Assembly: GCA_916610825.1 (NCBI GenBank)
Contig: OU744447.1
Coordinates: 29,338,561-29,402,560 of the forward strand
Source: Haliclystus octoradiatus
Taxonomy: Eukaryota > Cnidaria > Staurozoa > Stauromedusae > Haliclystidae
Direction of reading: 5' to 3'
Length of the DNA stretch: 64,000 bases
The position numbers and the translations under genes are program-made. Positions 1 to 12,166 of the stretch are shown here, one piece after another. Every line of letters starts with the position of its first letter. Position 1 is the stretch's first letter. The notes under the pieces were generated by a model that saw nothing but the letters and a program-made list of their open reading frames with translations, searched no databases and was not told the origin of the DNA.

Positions 1-1945
1 TGCTGTTACAAATTATTCGGACACATTTTTTTGGAGTTTAGTTACAAATTTTAGATGAGTGCTGTTGCCCCATGCTGCTTAGCCTTATTCAATATGAGGC
101 TTGATAATTGCTGTATATATTTCAATTTTATGTTTTAAAGAAAGGGTACGTTTTAGGCGGACGAGGGAGTATATGTTTTTTCGGATTTTATTGCAAATCA
201 TGTTGATGTGATCTTTCCAATTTAGTTTGTCATCAATTAGCAGTCCCAAGAATTTGATGTGTTTAGTCTTGTGGTTATGACCACATTGTTCCAAAATATG
301 ATCATTTATTTTGATTTGTATTGATTTAGTGACTGTTTGTGAATGATCAAATATAATAAATTTGCTCTTATCTGGATGAAGAGTCAATTGGTCAAAAAAC
401 CACTTGGACACATATTTTAGCTCGTCATTCACCTCTTGTTCAAGAGTGTCAGAATTGTTGGTTGACCATTGTAAAGTTGTGTCATCTGCAAATAAATTAG
501 TGGAAAACTTTGTGGAAGAGGGGAAATCATTAATAAAAATCAAAAACAGTAAAGGCCCTAAGATGCTGCCTTGAGGTACACCACAAGACAAAAATGTTGG
601 AGCAGATGTGACACCATCAAATGACACAAATTGTTTTCTCATAGTTAAATAATTAGATATCCAATCAAACTCTTTTTGTTGAAAGCCATAATGGGATAAT
701 TTTTCCAAAAGTATTTTGTGTGAAACTGTGTCAAAGGCTTTTTTCAATTCTAGAAATATAGCGATATGGTATTTGTTATGAGACTGTTTGAATTTGTTAT
801 TGAGGAAATTTGTAATGCAATGAACAGTTTCGTAACATGAGCGAAAGCCAAACTGGAAAGGAGTAAAAAAGAATGTTTCAAAATATGTATACATCTGGTT
901 ATAAGCAGCTCGTTCTAAAATCTTGGAGAATGAGTTAAGCAAAGATATTGGTCGATAGTTTGTAAACTCGTGGATATTTCCTGCTTTGAAGAGTGGTATA
1001 ATTTTTGCACATTTAAAAGAATCTGGTATGAAACCACTTTGTAATGAAACATTGATTAGATATGTTAAAGGTCCAAGTATTTCATCTTGTATTGATTTTA
1101 AACAAATATGTGATATGCCATCTAGACCATGACTAGATTTCGGTTTTAGACGGTGTATTATTTTTGACACAGATGCATGAGAAACATGTTTGAATTTAAA
1201 ACTATGGGATTTATTAGGTGGAAGATATTTTGAGAAATTATCAGAGAACGTAAATTGCTCAGCTAGTTTGGGTCCAACATTGGAGAAAAACGAGTTGAAT
1301 TCTTCAGCAATTTTTTTGTTTGCTTCGTACTTGTTTTCCATTAATGTTAAAAAACTTGGATAACGATTCTGCTTTTTGTTCCGTCCTAGTAATACATTAG
1401 TTGCACGCCAGAGTAGTTTAACATTATGGGTACAATTTTGATAAAAATAATTCCAGTAGATTGTTTTGCATTTCCTGATAAGCTTGTAATACATTTTTGC
1501 ATAAACATCATACTTGAGTTTTTGTTCTTGATTTTGAGACAGGATCCATTTTTGATGCAGTTTATCTTTTCTTTTTCTTGATATGATTAATCCTTGGGAC
1601 ATCCATGGGTTTATTTTGTGGTCGTTCTTATTCAGTATTTTTGTTATGAGTGGACATGAGATGTCAAGGCAGTTATTGACATGGTTTTCAAATTTCTCAA
1701 ATGCTTCTCTTGGCTCAGGTGGAAGATACCAATCACAGCAAAGGAGAAGGTCTTTAAAATGTATAATATTTCTAGGTGACATGACCCTGTAAGTCACTGT
1801 TTGTTTTTTGGTTTTACGACCCGACATATTATCAATGCTAACAAAAGGTGAAAGATGATCAGATATGTCTGATGTGATAACACCACATTTTAATGGATGT
1901 CTGAAATTGGTGAATATGTTAAGCGATCGGCTGTTGGAAGCGATC
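1..1945 (-). mobile_element. 5'-truncated, inactive LINE (Jockey/CR1-like) with reverse transcriptase
   Basis: A long open frame (1827 down to 85) encodes most of a non-LTR reverse transcriptase. Visible RT blocks are NYRPISLLNSFSKILER, GFRSCYETVH, ELKKAFDTV, GVPQGSILGPLLFLIFIND and LFADDTTLQW. The same frame continues upstream of 1827 with the end of an endonuclease domain (SDHLSPF), so the copy is cut off inside the endonuclease near 1925-1945. A TAA at 85-87 interrupts the frame, which then resumes (AAWGNSTHLKFV) until another stop and the window edge. Motif A reads ELKKAF where the family has D at the first position, so the catalytic Asp is replaced by Glu (codon GAA). The RT is therefore almost certainly dead. 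The clade is judged by eye. Confidence 0.88.
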
Positions 1946-1949
1946 GGCT

Positions 1950-3035
1950 TGATAAATTTGTGATCCAGGTCTTACAACCAAAGGACGTAGTAGGGGTGCT
2001 TGATAAGAGGTAGAAGGTGCTATTACAGGAGGAGATTGATGTGCTTGATGATGATATTGTGGGTCAAAGGGGGGCCAGGGGTTGTTGGTATATCATTCAG
2101 TTCTATTTCAAATAAGATATCATTTATGCTTTTTTCAGCTATTAGTCGACTTCTCCTGCTCAGACCTTGTAGCTTACGAGAAATGTGATGTGCATAATGG
2201 TCAACAGGTTCTGAATTATTAGGGGCCTCGGCTACCTGGACAGGCTCTTTGATAGCAGAAATGGCCTCTTTCATCATGGCACGTCTTTCAGCGTCAGCAG
2301 ATTGACGACCACGTGTTTGTGACGGAGGTCAAGAAGTGCTGTATGTTGACAAACCTGAAGTGTTTATCTCCTCTCCAACATCCTCCGCGCTGATGTTGTT
2401 TCTTGATCTACCTGCAGTCATAGGCTGTATCAAAAAGTGCAGGCTTTTGAAAAACTTCCATTTAGGCGTGAACAACTCATCTGTACTTTGCCCTGACTTC
2501 GTTTGATTCATTTTTGCCAAATTCCGTCCTAGCTGAGTTCTCAGTCCATTTATTTTTGTCTCGATTTCAGAAGCAGGAAATCTTAATGTATCTTCTATTA
2601 GTTTAATTTGAGCCTCTCTCTTATCCCGTAACATATACTCTGGTGCTTGTGTATTCCATAAAGCATGGGCAGCCTCTAATAGAGTGATAAGTGTTTCCAC
2701 CTCAAAATCTTTCCAAGCATGCTTCTCTCCATCTGCTGCAGCTTTTTTCTCTTTTTTTTTTTCTTGGAAGTTGTCACACTTTGCTTCCCTGTTTTCTTGG
2801 TAGCTTTTTTCTTCGCTGGAGGGGGTACCGGAGATCTTGAATCTGATCCACTGACACTGGATTCCCTTCCATCGTGTTCCATCATAGCCACTGCTCTTCG
2901 AATCACAAAAGCATCGATCGTTTGCAATTCTGCTTCAATAGAGTCTGATAATTCAGAATTCACGTCGGATACTTCTGATGGGTATGACTGGTTAATTAAA
3001 TCAAAAGAATGTACGGTTTCACTTATTCCAGACAT
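1950..3035 (-). pseudogene. Broken MADF/BESS-type DNA-binding protein gene
   Basis: The coding sense runs 3035 to about 1950 in several frames. The first frame (3035-2676) gives an acidic/Ser-rich N-terminus and a Lys-rich basic stretch. The second (from about 2745 to 2329) contains HAWKDFEVETLITLLEAA and a following helix pair resembling a MADF (Myb/SANT-like) domain. After an in-frame TGA at 2331-2329 the same frame continues (PPSQTRGRQS) into HYAHHISRKLQGLSRRSR, a BESS-like motif, until about 2030. A further shift leads to a Pro-rich tail ending near 1923-1950. The first shift falls at an 11-T run (2752-2762), the second lesion is a nonsense codon and the third an indel near 2030-2045. Such genes occur as single-copy regulators and as accessory genes of PIF/Harbinger transposons; I cannot tell which applies. 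A LINE abuts its 3' end. Confidence 0.68.
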
Positions 3036-3343
3036 TTAATTTGATATCAAAATAACGCAGTAAATATATAGATAAAATAGCAGTTTCAATGTGACTGTAC
3101 ACTCTCGTGGTTTGTTTATAAATGATGTTTTTACGGCCACGTGCAATTCTATACTACTACGCCTGCGTAGACGATCACGTGCAATATTTAGTCATGCCTA
3201 GACATGCAAACTCGTAAAAATCTCGTAAAAATTGCTCAACTTTCTTCAAACACATGAAAAGTTTTTGATTTTTCCCCCCATTTGGACTAGTCACCGGAGA
3301 TGATTATCGATCGTTAATGGTCATCCCACTGGCGCGACTGCAT

Positions 3344-3420
3344 GGGCAGACGATCCAACTTTGCTATTTGGACAAAATCCAACTTAGTCCAAATGACAAA
3401 ATTGGATCGTTTGCTCGGGC
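3344..3420. repeat. Short MITE-like inverted repeat
   Basis: The left end GGGCAGACGATCCAACTTTG and the right end AAAATTGGATCGTTTGCTCG (followed by GGCC) are imperfect inverted copies about 50 bp apart. The right end recurs at 51794-51818 as TTGGATCGTTTGCTTGGGCC, so this is a dispersed family. No target duplication was identified. Confidence 0.5.
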
Positions 3421-4716
3421 CTTTATGCTTTAGCTTTCTAGCATGATCATCTAAATAAATGTTTTTCTTGTTCTATTTCATTCTATTTTTTTTCAATGGA
3501 GCAAATTCATTGTATTGTATTGAAAACTGCTTGCCAGGCATAATAGCAATTGTCAACATCAGGAAAAAGGTCCAGAAAGTTCCAATTCGTTAGATTAATG
3601 GCTTGTTTCTCTCTTAATGATTCTCAACTTTGATTTAACTTTCCATTGTATTGTCCCTTTGGACTCTCCTCTTGTTTCAATTGTTGTCTTCTTTGCAAGT
3701 GATCTTTTTCATGCCGAAACAGTTTCATCTTACCTACAAACTTCATTTTGTAAGGATGCAATTATTTCGTGTAAGCAATTAATGAAGTAAACAGCAGAAA
3801 TGGTATACTGTAATTACCCAAAATGAAAATTACTAAGCTTTTTCAAATAAATAATAACAATAATAATATATAAATTGATTAATATTATTTTCAATGTTTT
3901 CAATGTTCCTTGTCCTTTGGACAATTGATTTTATTGTAAATCTTTTTTGCCACTTACTTGCATCAAAGCACCTCACAATGCATTGCATTTTCCTTAAAAT
4001 GTTATGAGCTCCAGCTGACGATGGGTTACGCTCTAATTCAGTAACCATTACTAAGTTGTTATCATGCCTCATCCATTTCTTCCTTCTTGATCTTTCTACA
4101 ATCAACATCTTTTTGGACTCTCCAATTTGTTTTGGACTTGTTTCAATTGTGACTGTCTGAAGTTGTGAAGTTTGATTCAATGATAAATAGCTTGAAGGAA
4201 TTAGCTTGCAATTTTAAATACCTGCCTTTCAAGCGATCTATTTTAATGCGACCATTTCGTTCCAAGGACCTAATACTTTCTGAGACTTGACTGAGTTTGG
4301 GATATTTTTTAAAGTCTTTCATAACATCTTGATATGTTACTCATTATCCCAATGAAACATAAACAGGCATTTTAATATGGCATGTTTGCATAAGTCAACA
4401 AACCAAGGTTACAGAGAACTAATGAGAACGTTGTAATAATGTACCAACCATTCATCACCTGAACAGATAAGAAATTAGATTAGATATATACGAAAAATTC
4501 AAAGAGAGGTATACTTTGGAAACCATTTCACATTGTGCTGTCGGTAATAAGCAATAAGCCAATCCTATGAAAGTCAGGTGGCAGATTCCACATAAAAAAT
4601 TGTGTATGATTAAGCAATGAAAAAGTATGCAGTATTAATTTGAGTCTGTAAACAATTTTTAGGCCACCACTTTCCTGCATACGCTATAATGAGATAGTAG
4701 TAAAATATATATTTAA

Positions 4717-4959
4717 AAATTGGATAATAAAATGTATAGACTTCAATCACACAGGCATCCCAGTAATTTTGAAGAATTATATAGGCAGACAGAGTAGGGA
4801 TAGCTATTTAGTGTAAAAGTATTTTAAAAAAATTTTACTCAGGTCTTGTGGACTTACCAAAAGCTAATGAACCACATTGGTGGTAATAAAATTACATTTA
4901 AAGATGGGATAATAAATTGTATAGACTTCAATCACACAGGCATCCCAGTAATTTTGAAG
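4717..4959. repeat. Direct duplication of about 58 bp
   Basis: Two nearly identical segments, 4717-4774 and 4901-4959, share GTATAGACTTCAATCACACA and the following GGCATCCCAGTAATTTTGAAG. They are separated by about 126 bp of unrelated sequence and lie immediately 3' of the hAT relic. They could be remnants of one of its ends. Confidence 0.7.
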
Positions 4960-5047
4960 CTAAATTGCAAGCTAAATTGCAGTGGATAGTTTCAGTATCA
5001 AGTATTATGGGAAAACCATCTGTTTTAATTGTTGTCTTTTAGTCTTT

Positions 5048-7467
5048 TTAGTCTTTCAAGACATACATGTTAAGAATCTTTTCAGTGTCAAAATCGATTT
5101 CTTGGTGGATCAGCATTAAAGCAAGGCCATCAAGACGATCTCCTAGCATTGTACTATGGATGTATGTTTTTAGCCGGCGTATAGCGGAAAATGAGCGCTC
5201 GCATTCACATGAGGTTAAAGGCAGAGTGGATAGAAGATTAAGAATCACTTTGATGTTTGCAAAAGCGTCAAAGGTCAACTTTTTTAGAGTTGCAATTACT
5301 GTATGATGGTAATCGTTTTTCAACTGCCAAAAATTGATCCACTGCTGGAGCTTGCCATCCAATGCTTCAAAATTCGGCAAATCCTCACGGTAGAATCGCG
5401 CAAATTTTAAAATGGTATCAGTCCAAGAACGGGTGTTGTCAGTGTCTGAGAGAATCTGCCTCATCTTTCCTGGAACAATGGCTAACCCTTTGTAAACAGA
5501 TAAGCTATTTTCATCAACACAAAAGTCCAAATCATTAATCAGATGATCTGAAAAGGAAAATAATTGAGATACGGAAATAATCAGAAGGGGTCTGGGAAGG
5601 ATGATTATCCTTGGAAGTCTGTCTTTTCACAATTCTCCCTCTCGCTTCAATCACTCCGAATTCAAATGCAAGGTGTAGCGCAATTGAATACCATAAATTA
5701 TGATGGAACGAGACATTATTTCTGGTCTGAAGAACTGCATTTTTCAAAGCCCTGATGACACTCAAACCATCCATAATATCGTTGGCTTTGCCTTAACAAT
5801 AAATTTAAATGAACATATGCAAGTAAAAAGAGAAGTTGCTTTGGTTGAAGTAGTAGCGTTGAAGTTACGATTCTCATTTAAGCTCATGGCTTGAATCGTG
5901 AAAAAAAGTGGAATGAACAGCTCATGAAAACTTTCAAGAGATCGAACTCTCTCCATCCACCGAGTCATACAAACAGTTTTTAGGTAATTTATATTTGATT
6001 TTGGACAATTTTGGGATATCATAGCCGTCAATGATGTTCTCATCATCTCAGAAGAGTTGATGAAATTTCCAATTCCGCGCAGTTGGTCCATGACATACTT
6101 GACCTGTGGAACAGTACATGAATCGCAAACTGCCAGGCTCAACCTGTGACTGTAACAGTGAGTGAATAATGCCTTTGAATTAATTTTTAGAATCTGTGCT
6201 TGAAGACCATTATGAATTCCTGCAACAGCACCTGCACCATCATAACCTTGACTGCGGCAGTTAGCAATAATGTCAATTCCCAATTCAACTAACTTTTTGA
6301 GAATAGTTTTGGCAAGGCATGCACCACTGAAACCAGAACCACAGTGAAGAAAGCCTAAAAATTCCTCGCGGACATTACTATGTTGGTCAACGAAACAGAT
6401 GACTAAGGACATTTGTTCTTTGCCAGAACAATCTAGAGTTTCGTCAGCCAAAAGAGCATAAAACTTGCTAGATTTTATTTCTTCTACAATTGGGGTTGTA
6501 ATTGCCTTACCACAATAATTAATCAGTTCATTCTGTGTGGTTTTAGATAGGTAAGATGAGGCACCTGGCAAACCCTTGATTCTAGTCAAGTGCTATTGGT
6601 ATTGGTGCTAGTGCTTGATGATATTGGGAGTCATCTCTGTCGCCTCTCAGAGCAATCCCTATCCTGCCACACAACTTTACTACATCAATTATTCTCCGAA
6701 AGATAATTTTGGTACTGTCAGTTACAGGGCGAGAACTATTATCAACAGAATAGTTAATTTCCTCAGTGGTGCCTGTCATCTGATCAATAAATGCCAGGCA
6801 ATGCAGCCTTCATGATTTTTAAAAACAGTAGGAGCATCATTCCAATGCACAACAGGTGTAGCCACTAATCTTTTGATCCTTCAAACTTTGGATTTTGAAA
6901 GATACTTATGATCAAAAAGAGTACATGCTAAGCAGAAAGCACCATCCAGTTCTGGTGAGTAACATAGCCACTTGAATATTGACATCCAAGAAAGTTGAAA
7001 AGACCTACCATTTGAACGTTTGGGAAACACATAATTTTTTGAGGGAGTAAAATATTATTAATGATATCAAGTATTGTTGCTATACTGGCGCTTTCAGCAA
7101 TTACTTTGTAATGAGACACATCATACTTATTTTTCAGCTGAATTGCATTATCAGTTGGAGTTATAGAAACAATTGAGCTAGATTGGCTGGTGACTGGCAA
7201 TAGACTTTCTGCTACAGAATTACAAATGTCTGGAGCAGAATCATGCAATATATCAAGAGCAAGCTGACTTGTGATTGGCAATTGCTTTTCAAGGGTAGAA
7301 TTGGACAAATTTGCAACAGAAATCAATGAAACTGATGCTGGCTTAAAAAAATGAGACCCAGTCGACATTGGTAACTCCTTACTTATGACTACATTGTCAT
7401 CATCAATATTTATATTTATATTTATATAACATCCCCAATTAATTTGTAAAGCTAAAGACATTGACAC
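5048..7467 (-). pseudogene. Decayed hAT-family transposase (ZMYM1/TTF-type, DUF4371-like)
   Basis: The coding sense runs 7467 to 5048. The N-terminal frame (7467-7035) is Ser/Thr-rich. At a six-A run near 7037 the frame shifts into a TTF-type zinc finger (FPKRSNGRSF, then DGAFCLACTLFDHKYLS). After a stop, further shifts lead to VHWNDAPTVFKNHEG and to GIALRGDRDDSQYH (6779-6582). A part of the usual protein seems deleted before TRIKGLPGASSYLSKTTQNE (6589-5762), which holds ADETLD, QGYDGAG and HCYSHRLSL. The rest (5774-5535, 5530-5048) ends in the hAT dimerisation domain (SCECERSFSAIRRLKTYIHS). At least four frameshifts or stops plus an internal deletion mean it is inactive. No clear terminal inverted repeats were found. 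Confidence 0.88.
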
Positions 7468-9771
7468 TCAAATAAAGTTGTTGAATTGAATTGAATTATA
7501 GGAGCACTTGAAGAAATAATTTTGGCAGGGATTTTTTTTTTTCGTATATGGAATTTGACTATGACTATTTTCGGCATCAAGGTTTCTGGAAATTCAGCCA
7601 TTTTTATAACAAGCTTCCAATTCCGTCAAAGAAATTGGTAAGAAAGAGGACAACTTAAGCAGCAGTGTTCATAAATTTCTTTCACCTAATCAACCGCCAT
7701 TATGCGCCACTACAATGCCTTTTGCCTCTCTTTGTCCTTCAACTCTGATATAATCACTTCTTAAATTTGATTTGAAATTTTCAAATCATTCATAAAGGTG
7801 TTCCCTTGTTAATATCTAGATAATCATTGATTAGAAATAACTAGATTGCTTTTCAGAATAAAGAGAGATGAGATACAATTTGTGAATCAAACAAATATAT
7901 TTATCAAATTATTGACATTATTGATTGCGATCTGTGCTTCATCTGATCACGCAGACATCATGGTCATATGCAAGACCGTAAGCTTCTTTCAGAAGGTTTT
8001 CAATCTTGTTTCTCTGGACATGGCTAATTTGTAGTTCATATCATCAGTGGTCCTATCTAATTATAGTTTATATTATCTTTCTGTTACACCACTACTCTGG
8101 CTTTTCCAACCTTTTTAATTCTAGAAAATATGTGTCATCTTTGTATATTAGTAGGTATTATTTATATTGAGAGAGAAAGTAATAAAAGACACTACCATGA
8201 GGTTGGGAATACCTATTTCCATTTCAATTTCTTCAATGTTAATTAGTCAAAGTTAAAATGGTCAATTATGTGTTAATTATAGTTCAATGCTACCTGGCGT
8301 TATTTTGTAGCACATGTACATTGTTTTAGCCATATGTTTTATGTCGGAATGTATGTTTTCATGTCTTTATGTCTATAATAATCATTTTATTTGTTTTCAG
8401 GTTGATTTGATGTTGTATCAAAATGTACCTATGCAATTGAACTCAAACTTTGGCAAGCACATGAAATACTCAGAGTCAAAAGGCTACAATAGATTGTGAA
8501 TGATGATTGTGGTTGATTGGGAAGAAAGAAGCACTGTGGAAAATTTTTATAACTGTCTTCTTCTGTCTGGTCAATAGCATTATTATGCAATTACTGGTAT
8601 ATATTTGAAAACAAACTTCGACAGAATGTAATAACAAGCAAGCGAGTATTGTACGTCTCAAACAATATATACGTAATTGGTATAAAAACGTAATACAGAT
8701 TTGAAGTAAAATTCAAAGGTGTTCTCTGTGAGAAAGCAAAGAGTGTAGCATTCAACAGCATGCATGTAATATGTAAAATATCTAGGACATAGCTGCATTT
8801 TTATTTGATGTGAGGTGATGTGTCTGCTATGGTTGATATTGACTGCATACAGAACAGAACCAGTTTATTCAGTTATACATATTTCCATTGTGACTATTTG
8901 ATCTGCAATCCACTGGTCTATTTGGTTGAATATTTAAGTTCATTGAAGTAAGCAATTTAATAGTCGTATATTTATTTGGCAAACAAATCAAATTTATCAA
9001 TCATATTTAAATACTTATTAGCATTAAAAAAATTTTATTGATGTATTTAGAAAGCGTGAAACTTTGCATAACCAGTAAAAAACTGATAGTCTTTGAGTTA
9101 TTTCGTTTCATAGAAGTTCATGAAAAAGTGGACAATCTCATATTTTTGATATGAGCAAGAAAAATAGTTTATTTATAAAACGATATCATATATGACCACA
9201 CTCTTCTTATGGCAGCAAAATAGAACCTATATATAATGCTATGTCGCAGCTCCTCTTTCAAATACCAGGAAAGGCAGAACTCTTTAATTGTTGAACAGTT
9301 CAGAAAAATTTGAAAAAATAACCAATCAGGACATTTGATGATAAATTGTATTCAACGTTTGGTGCGCTGTCAAACTGGAAGCCATTGAAGCTAAATATAA
9401 ATAATTACATTTGCCAATTTTGACAATACAAAGCATGAAAATTAGTATATTAATTACTGTATATTGATGTGCACTGTTTGGCCATTGAATTATTGTCAAA
9501 CCACATCGTCTCGCTCTCGTAAACATCGATATTCTATTATACAGTCAATTTCTGTGCAGATGGTGTTGGATTGATACACTCACCACTAAAATTGACAGTT
9601 GAAAATTTATAAATCAGCTAAAATGATAAAAATGAAGTTGATAATGGAGCATCATATTATGTTTTTGAATTTTTGCAAATGTTTTCGCAGAAGTTTTAGT
9701 TGCATAATTTTCAAAAAACGAAAGTGAAAGCAAAAAGTGAATCTCAAATCATTATGATGCAGCCTCTAAAA
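7468..9771. other. Intergenic stretch without a recognised gene
   Basis: AT-rich sequence with only short, unconvincing frames on either strand. No RNA gene, domain motif or clear terminal repeat was seen. Confidence 0.5.
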
Positions 9772-9868
9772 CCAATCACTCCCTTCTCGCGTCCTCTTGT
9801 TTTCGATTGGTGGAATTTAGTTAAACAGATTTGATTGGTCAATTTTTAACAATGACTGAGCATTCGAA
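9772..9868 (+). promoter_or_regulatory. Likely CDK1 promoter: three CCAAT boxes and a CHR-like site
   Basis: One forward CCAAT (9772-9776) and two reverse ones (ATTGG at 9806-9810 and 9834-9838) are spaced about 28-34 bp apart. A TTCGAA (9863-9868) follows 24 bp after the last. In vertebrate cell-cycle promoters, regularly spaced NF-Y CCAAT boxes plus a downstream CHR (TTYGAA) bind NF-Y and the DREAM/MMB complex. The cluster lies about 200 bp upstream of the CDK1 start codon. No GC-rich CDE is visible next to the CHR-like site. Function is inferred from motif spacing only. Confidence 0.45.
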
Positions 9869-10069
9869 AATTATAGCGGCTTTTTATGATAACTCCATTT
9901 TCAATTCAGCGATCGTTTAGAAAGTACGAAAACGTTAACTTTGGTAAGAATGAAATGGAATTAAAATAGAACAAATTTTGAAGACTTGATTCTTTAAATA
10001 TTTATCAAATTCTTGTTTTGGTTTCTGACAGGTTTAAAATTTGGTAACCCTAACTGAAAACTGTTCATT

Positions 10070-12166
10070 ATGAATCTCAATGATTATTTGAAGCTCGAGA
10101 AAATTGGCGAGGGTAAGATTCAGAAAAAAACAATTTGATCTCCAAAACAAGTTTTCAATTATCTACATGTAGTTCTTGTTGAATGATTATCATGCTTGTT
10201 ATTTTTCAGGTACATATGGTGTTGTCTATAAAGCAAAACATAAAAAGAGCGGGGATATTGTTGCTTTGAAGAAAATTCGTTTAGAATGCGAAGACGAAGG
10301 AATTCCTAGTACAACTGTCAGAGAAATATCACTACTAAAAGAATTAGTTCATCATCCCAACGTAGTAAAGTAAGCTTTATCAATAATGCTATAAATAATT
10401 CTGAAATGTAAGTTAATGAGTTTGAAATCAACTAATCATTAACTTGCTTACCAACGGTGTAACGTCATTTTCAAATTGTAGGTTAATTGGCGTAACGCAA
10501 GATGCCAAACAACTTCATCTTGTATTTGAATATCTTTTAATGGATTTGAAAAAATATTTAGATTCACTTGACGGAATGATGGATAACAGTCTTGTACAGG
10601 TAATTAGCTAGGTTCTTAGTATTGCATTTTGAGGATTTTGATGGAGCTGGCTGGAGAGCGCAGGCAAGCATTTTATTAGTATAATATTCTTCCGACTATT
10701 TTGTCTTATATTTATATAGCTGAAACAATTTTTTGTTTGCCGAAAAATTATGATTATAGAATTAATGGAGTAGAAGAATACTGTAGATGATAGATATTTT
10801 AAATTTCCATTTTTGTAGAGTAAAAATGAAACATAATATTTTATGAATACAATATGTATTGATTTCATAGAAGACAAGTAATGTTCTCAATATCCCATTT
10901 TATATCAACAACATTTTTATCCAAACCCAAATTGTTCAAATATAATATATTGTACTTGTGAAAGATGAAATTGTAGCATAAATAAATAATATAGATGCTT
11001 TCATGATCAAAAATATTTTGTGCTCAGAATAGTTATACCATTTGTTGTCCTGTTCTCAAATTCTTCATTTAATTTTCACTTCCAGAGTTATACGTATCAA
11101 TTGTGCAGAAGCATAGAGTATTGTCATTCTCATCGCATCATCCATCGAGATTTGAAACCACAGAATCTTCTCATTGACTCAAATGGTCTGATTAAATTGG
11201 CTGATTTTGGACTTGGAAGGGCATTTGGTATTCCTATTAGAGTTTACACACATGAGGTGAGAGAAATGTAAATGTTTACTGTTTGGGCCTAACTGAAATT
11301 TTTAGCTGACATTGGATTCGATGATGTAACTCTTTCTTTATAGGTAGGCTAAATCATTACTTTGATGCACTAATATCATCTCTTTCTAGGTCGTTACATT
11401 ATGGTATCGCTGTCCTGAGGTATTACTAGGATCTAAACGGTATGCCTGTCCAATTGACGTTTGGAGCATTGGAACAATCTTTGCTGAAATGGTTACAAAA
11501 TCGCCATTATTCAGGGGAGATTCAGAGATTGATCAGCTATTCAAAGTATTTCGGTGAGTAGCAAGTTTGAACAAATTGTTTGAACAAGTCTCTCAATTTT
11601 CAGCATTGAAGGGAACAGGTTTCAATCTGATAATTATGTTGTGATTGATATTTAGAATTCTCGGCACACCAAGTTCAGCTTCATGGCCTGGTGTTGAAGA
11701 TTTGCCAGACTGGAAGAATCAATTTCCACAATGGAATGCGAAGTCTTTGTCAAAAGTTCTATCTGGTTTCTGTCCCGAAGGAGTCGATCTTTTAGAGGTA
11801 AGAATAAAACAAAGTATTTTTTTCCGATTTACAATTCCTTGGAACAATTGTTGCTATAAGTTAGTTTCATCATTGCATGTTATAAATTGTAGTTTCTTGT
11901 TGTTAGTTAAGTACTTTTATGGTTAGTACCGGTACTTTCTTGATATACCCTATATACCATGTATTGAAAAATGATTTACTTTAAAAAATATCCAAATTAA
12001 AAGAGAAAATTCCTATGGTTATGCTTAGATTAATTGATTGTATTTCTATTTTCAGAAATTTCTACTTTACAATCCATCCAAGAGGATATCAGCACGCAAA
12101 GCTTTAACTCATCCATATTTTAAAGACTTTGACCCAAAGCGATTGCCTTCTGAACCAGAACTCTAA
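10070..12166 (+). CDS. CDK1: Cyclin-dependent kinase 1 (CDK1/cdc2 type), complete, 7 exons
   Basis: Ser/Thr kinase that drives mitotic entry with cyclins A/B. Exons are 10070-10112, 10210-10369, 10482-10599, 11086-11256, 11390-11553, 11656-11797 and 12056-12166. All junctions are GT-AG and phases agree, giving 302 aa (human CDK1 is 297). Visible elements: Gly loop [10 protein letters not shown] with Thr16/Tyr17 (equivalent to the inhibitory T14/Y15), ATP Lys35, HRDLKPQN (127-134), DFG (147-149) and the T-loop VYTHEVVTLWYR with Thr162 equivalent to T161. The cyclin-binding helix reads PSTTVRE instead of PSTAIRE. DFGLARAFG has become DFGLGRAFG and WYRSPE has become WYRCPE. A possible polyadenylation signal AATAAA lies at 12180-12185. 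CDK1 is favoured over CDK2 by DLKKYLDS and IPIRVYTHE. It could be one of several divergent paralogues. Confidence 0.95.

Larger units (their letters stand above)
3036..5047. other. Intergenic stretch without a recognised gene
   Basis: No convincing exon was found. It holds the repeat features listed separately at 3344-3420 and 4717-4959. Just upstream of the MADF gene, around 3135-3185, the decamer CACGTGCAAT occurs twice, with an ACGCCTGCGT palindrome between them. This could be promoter or transposon-end sequence. Confidence 0.5.
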
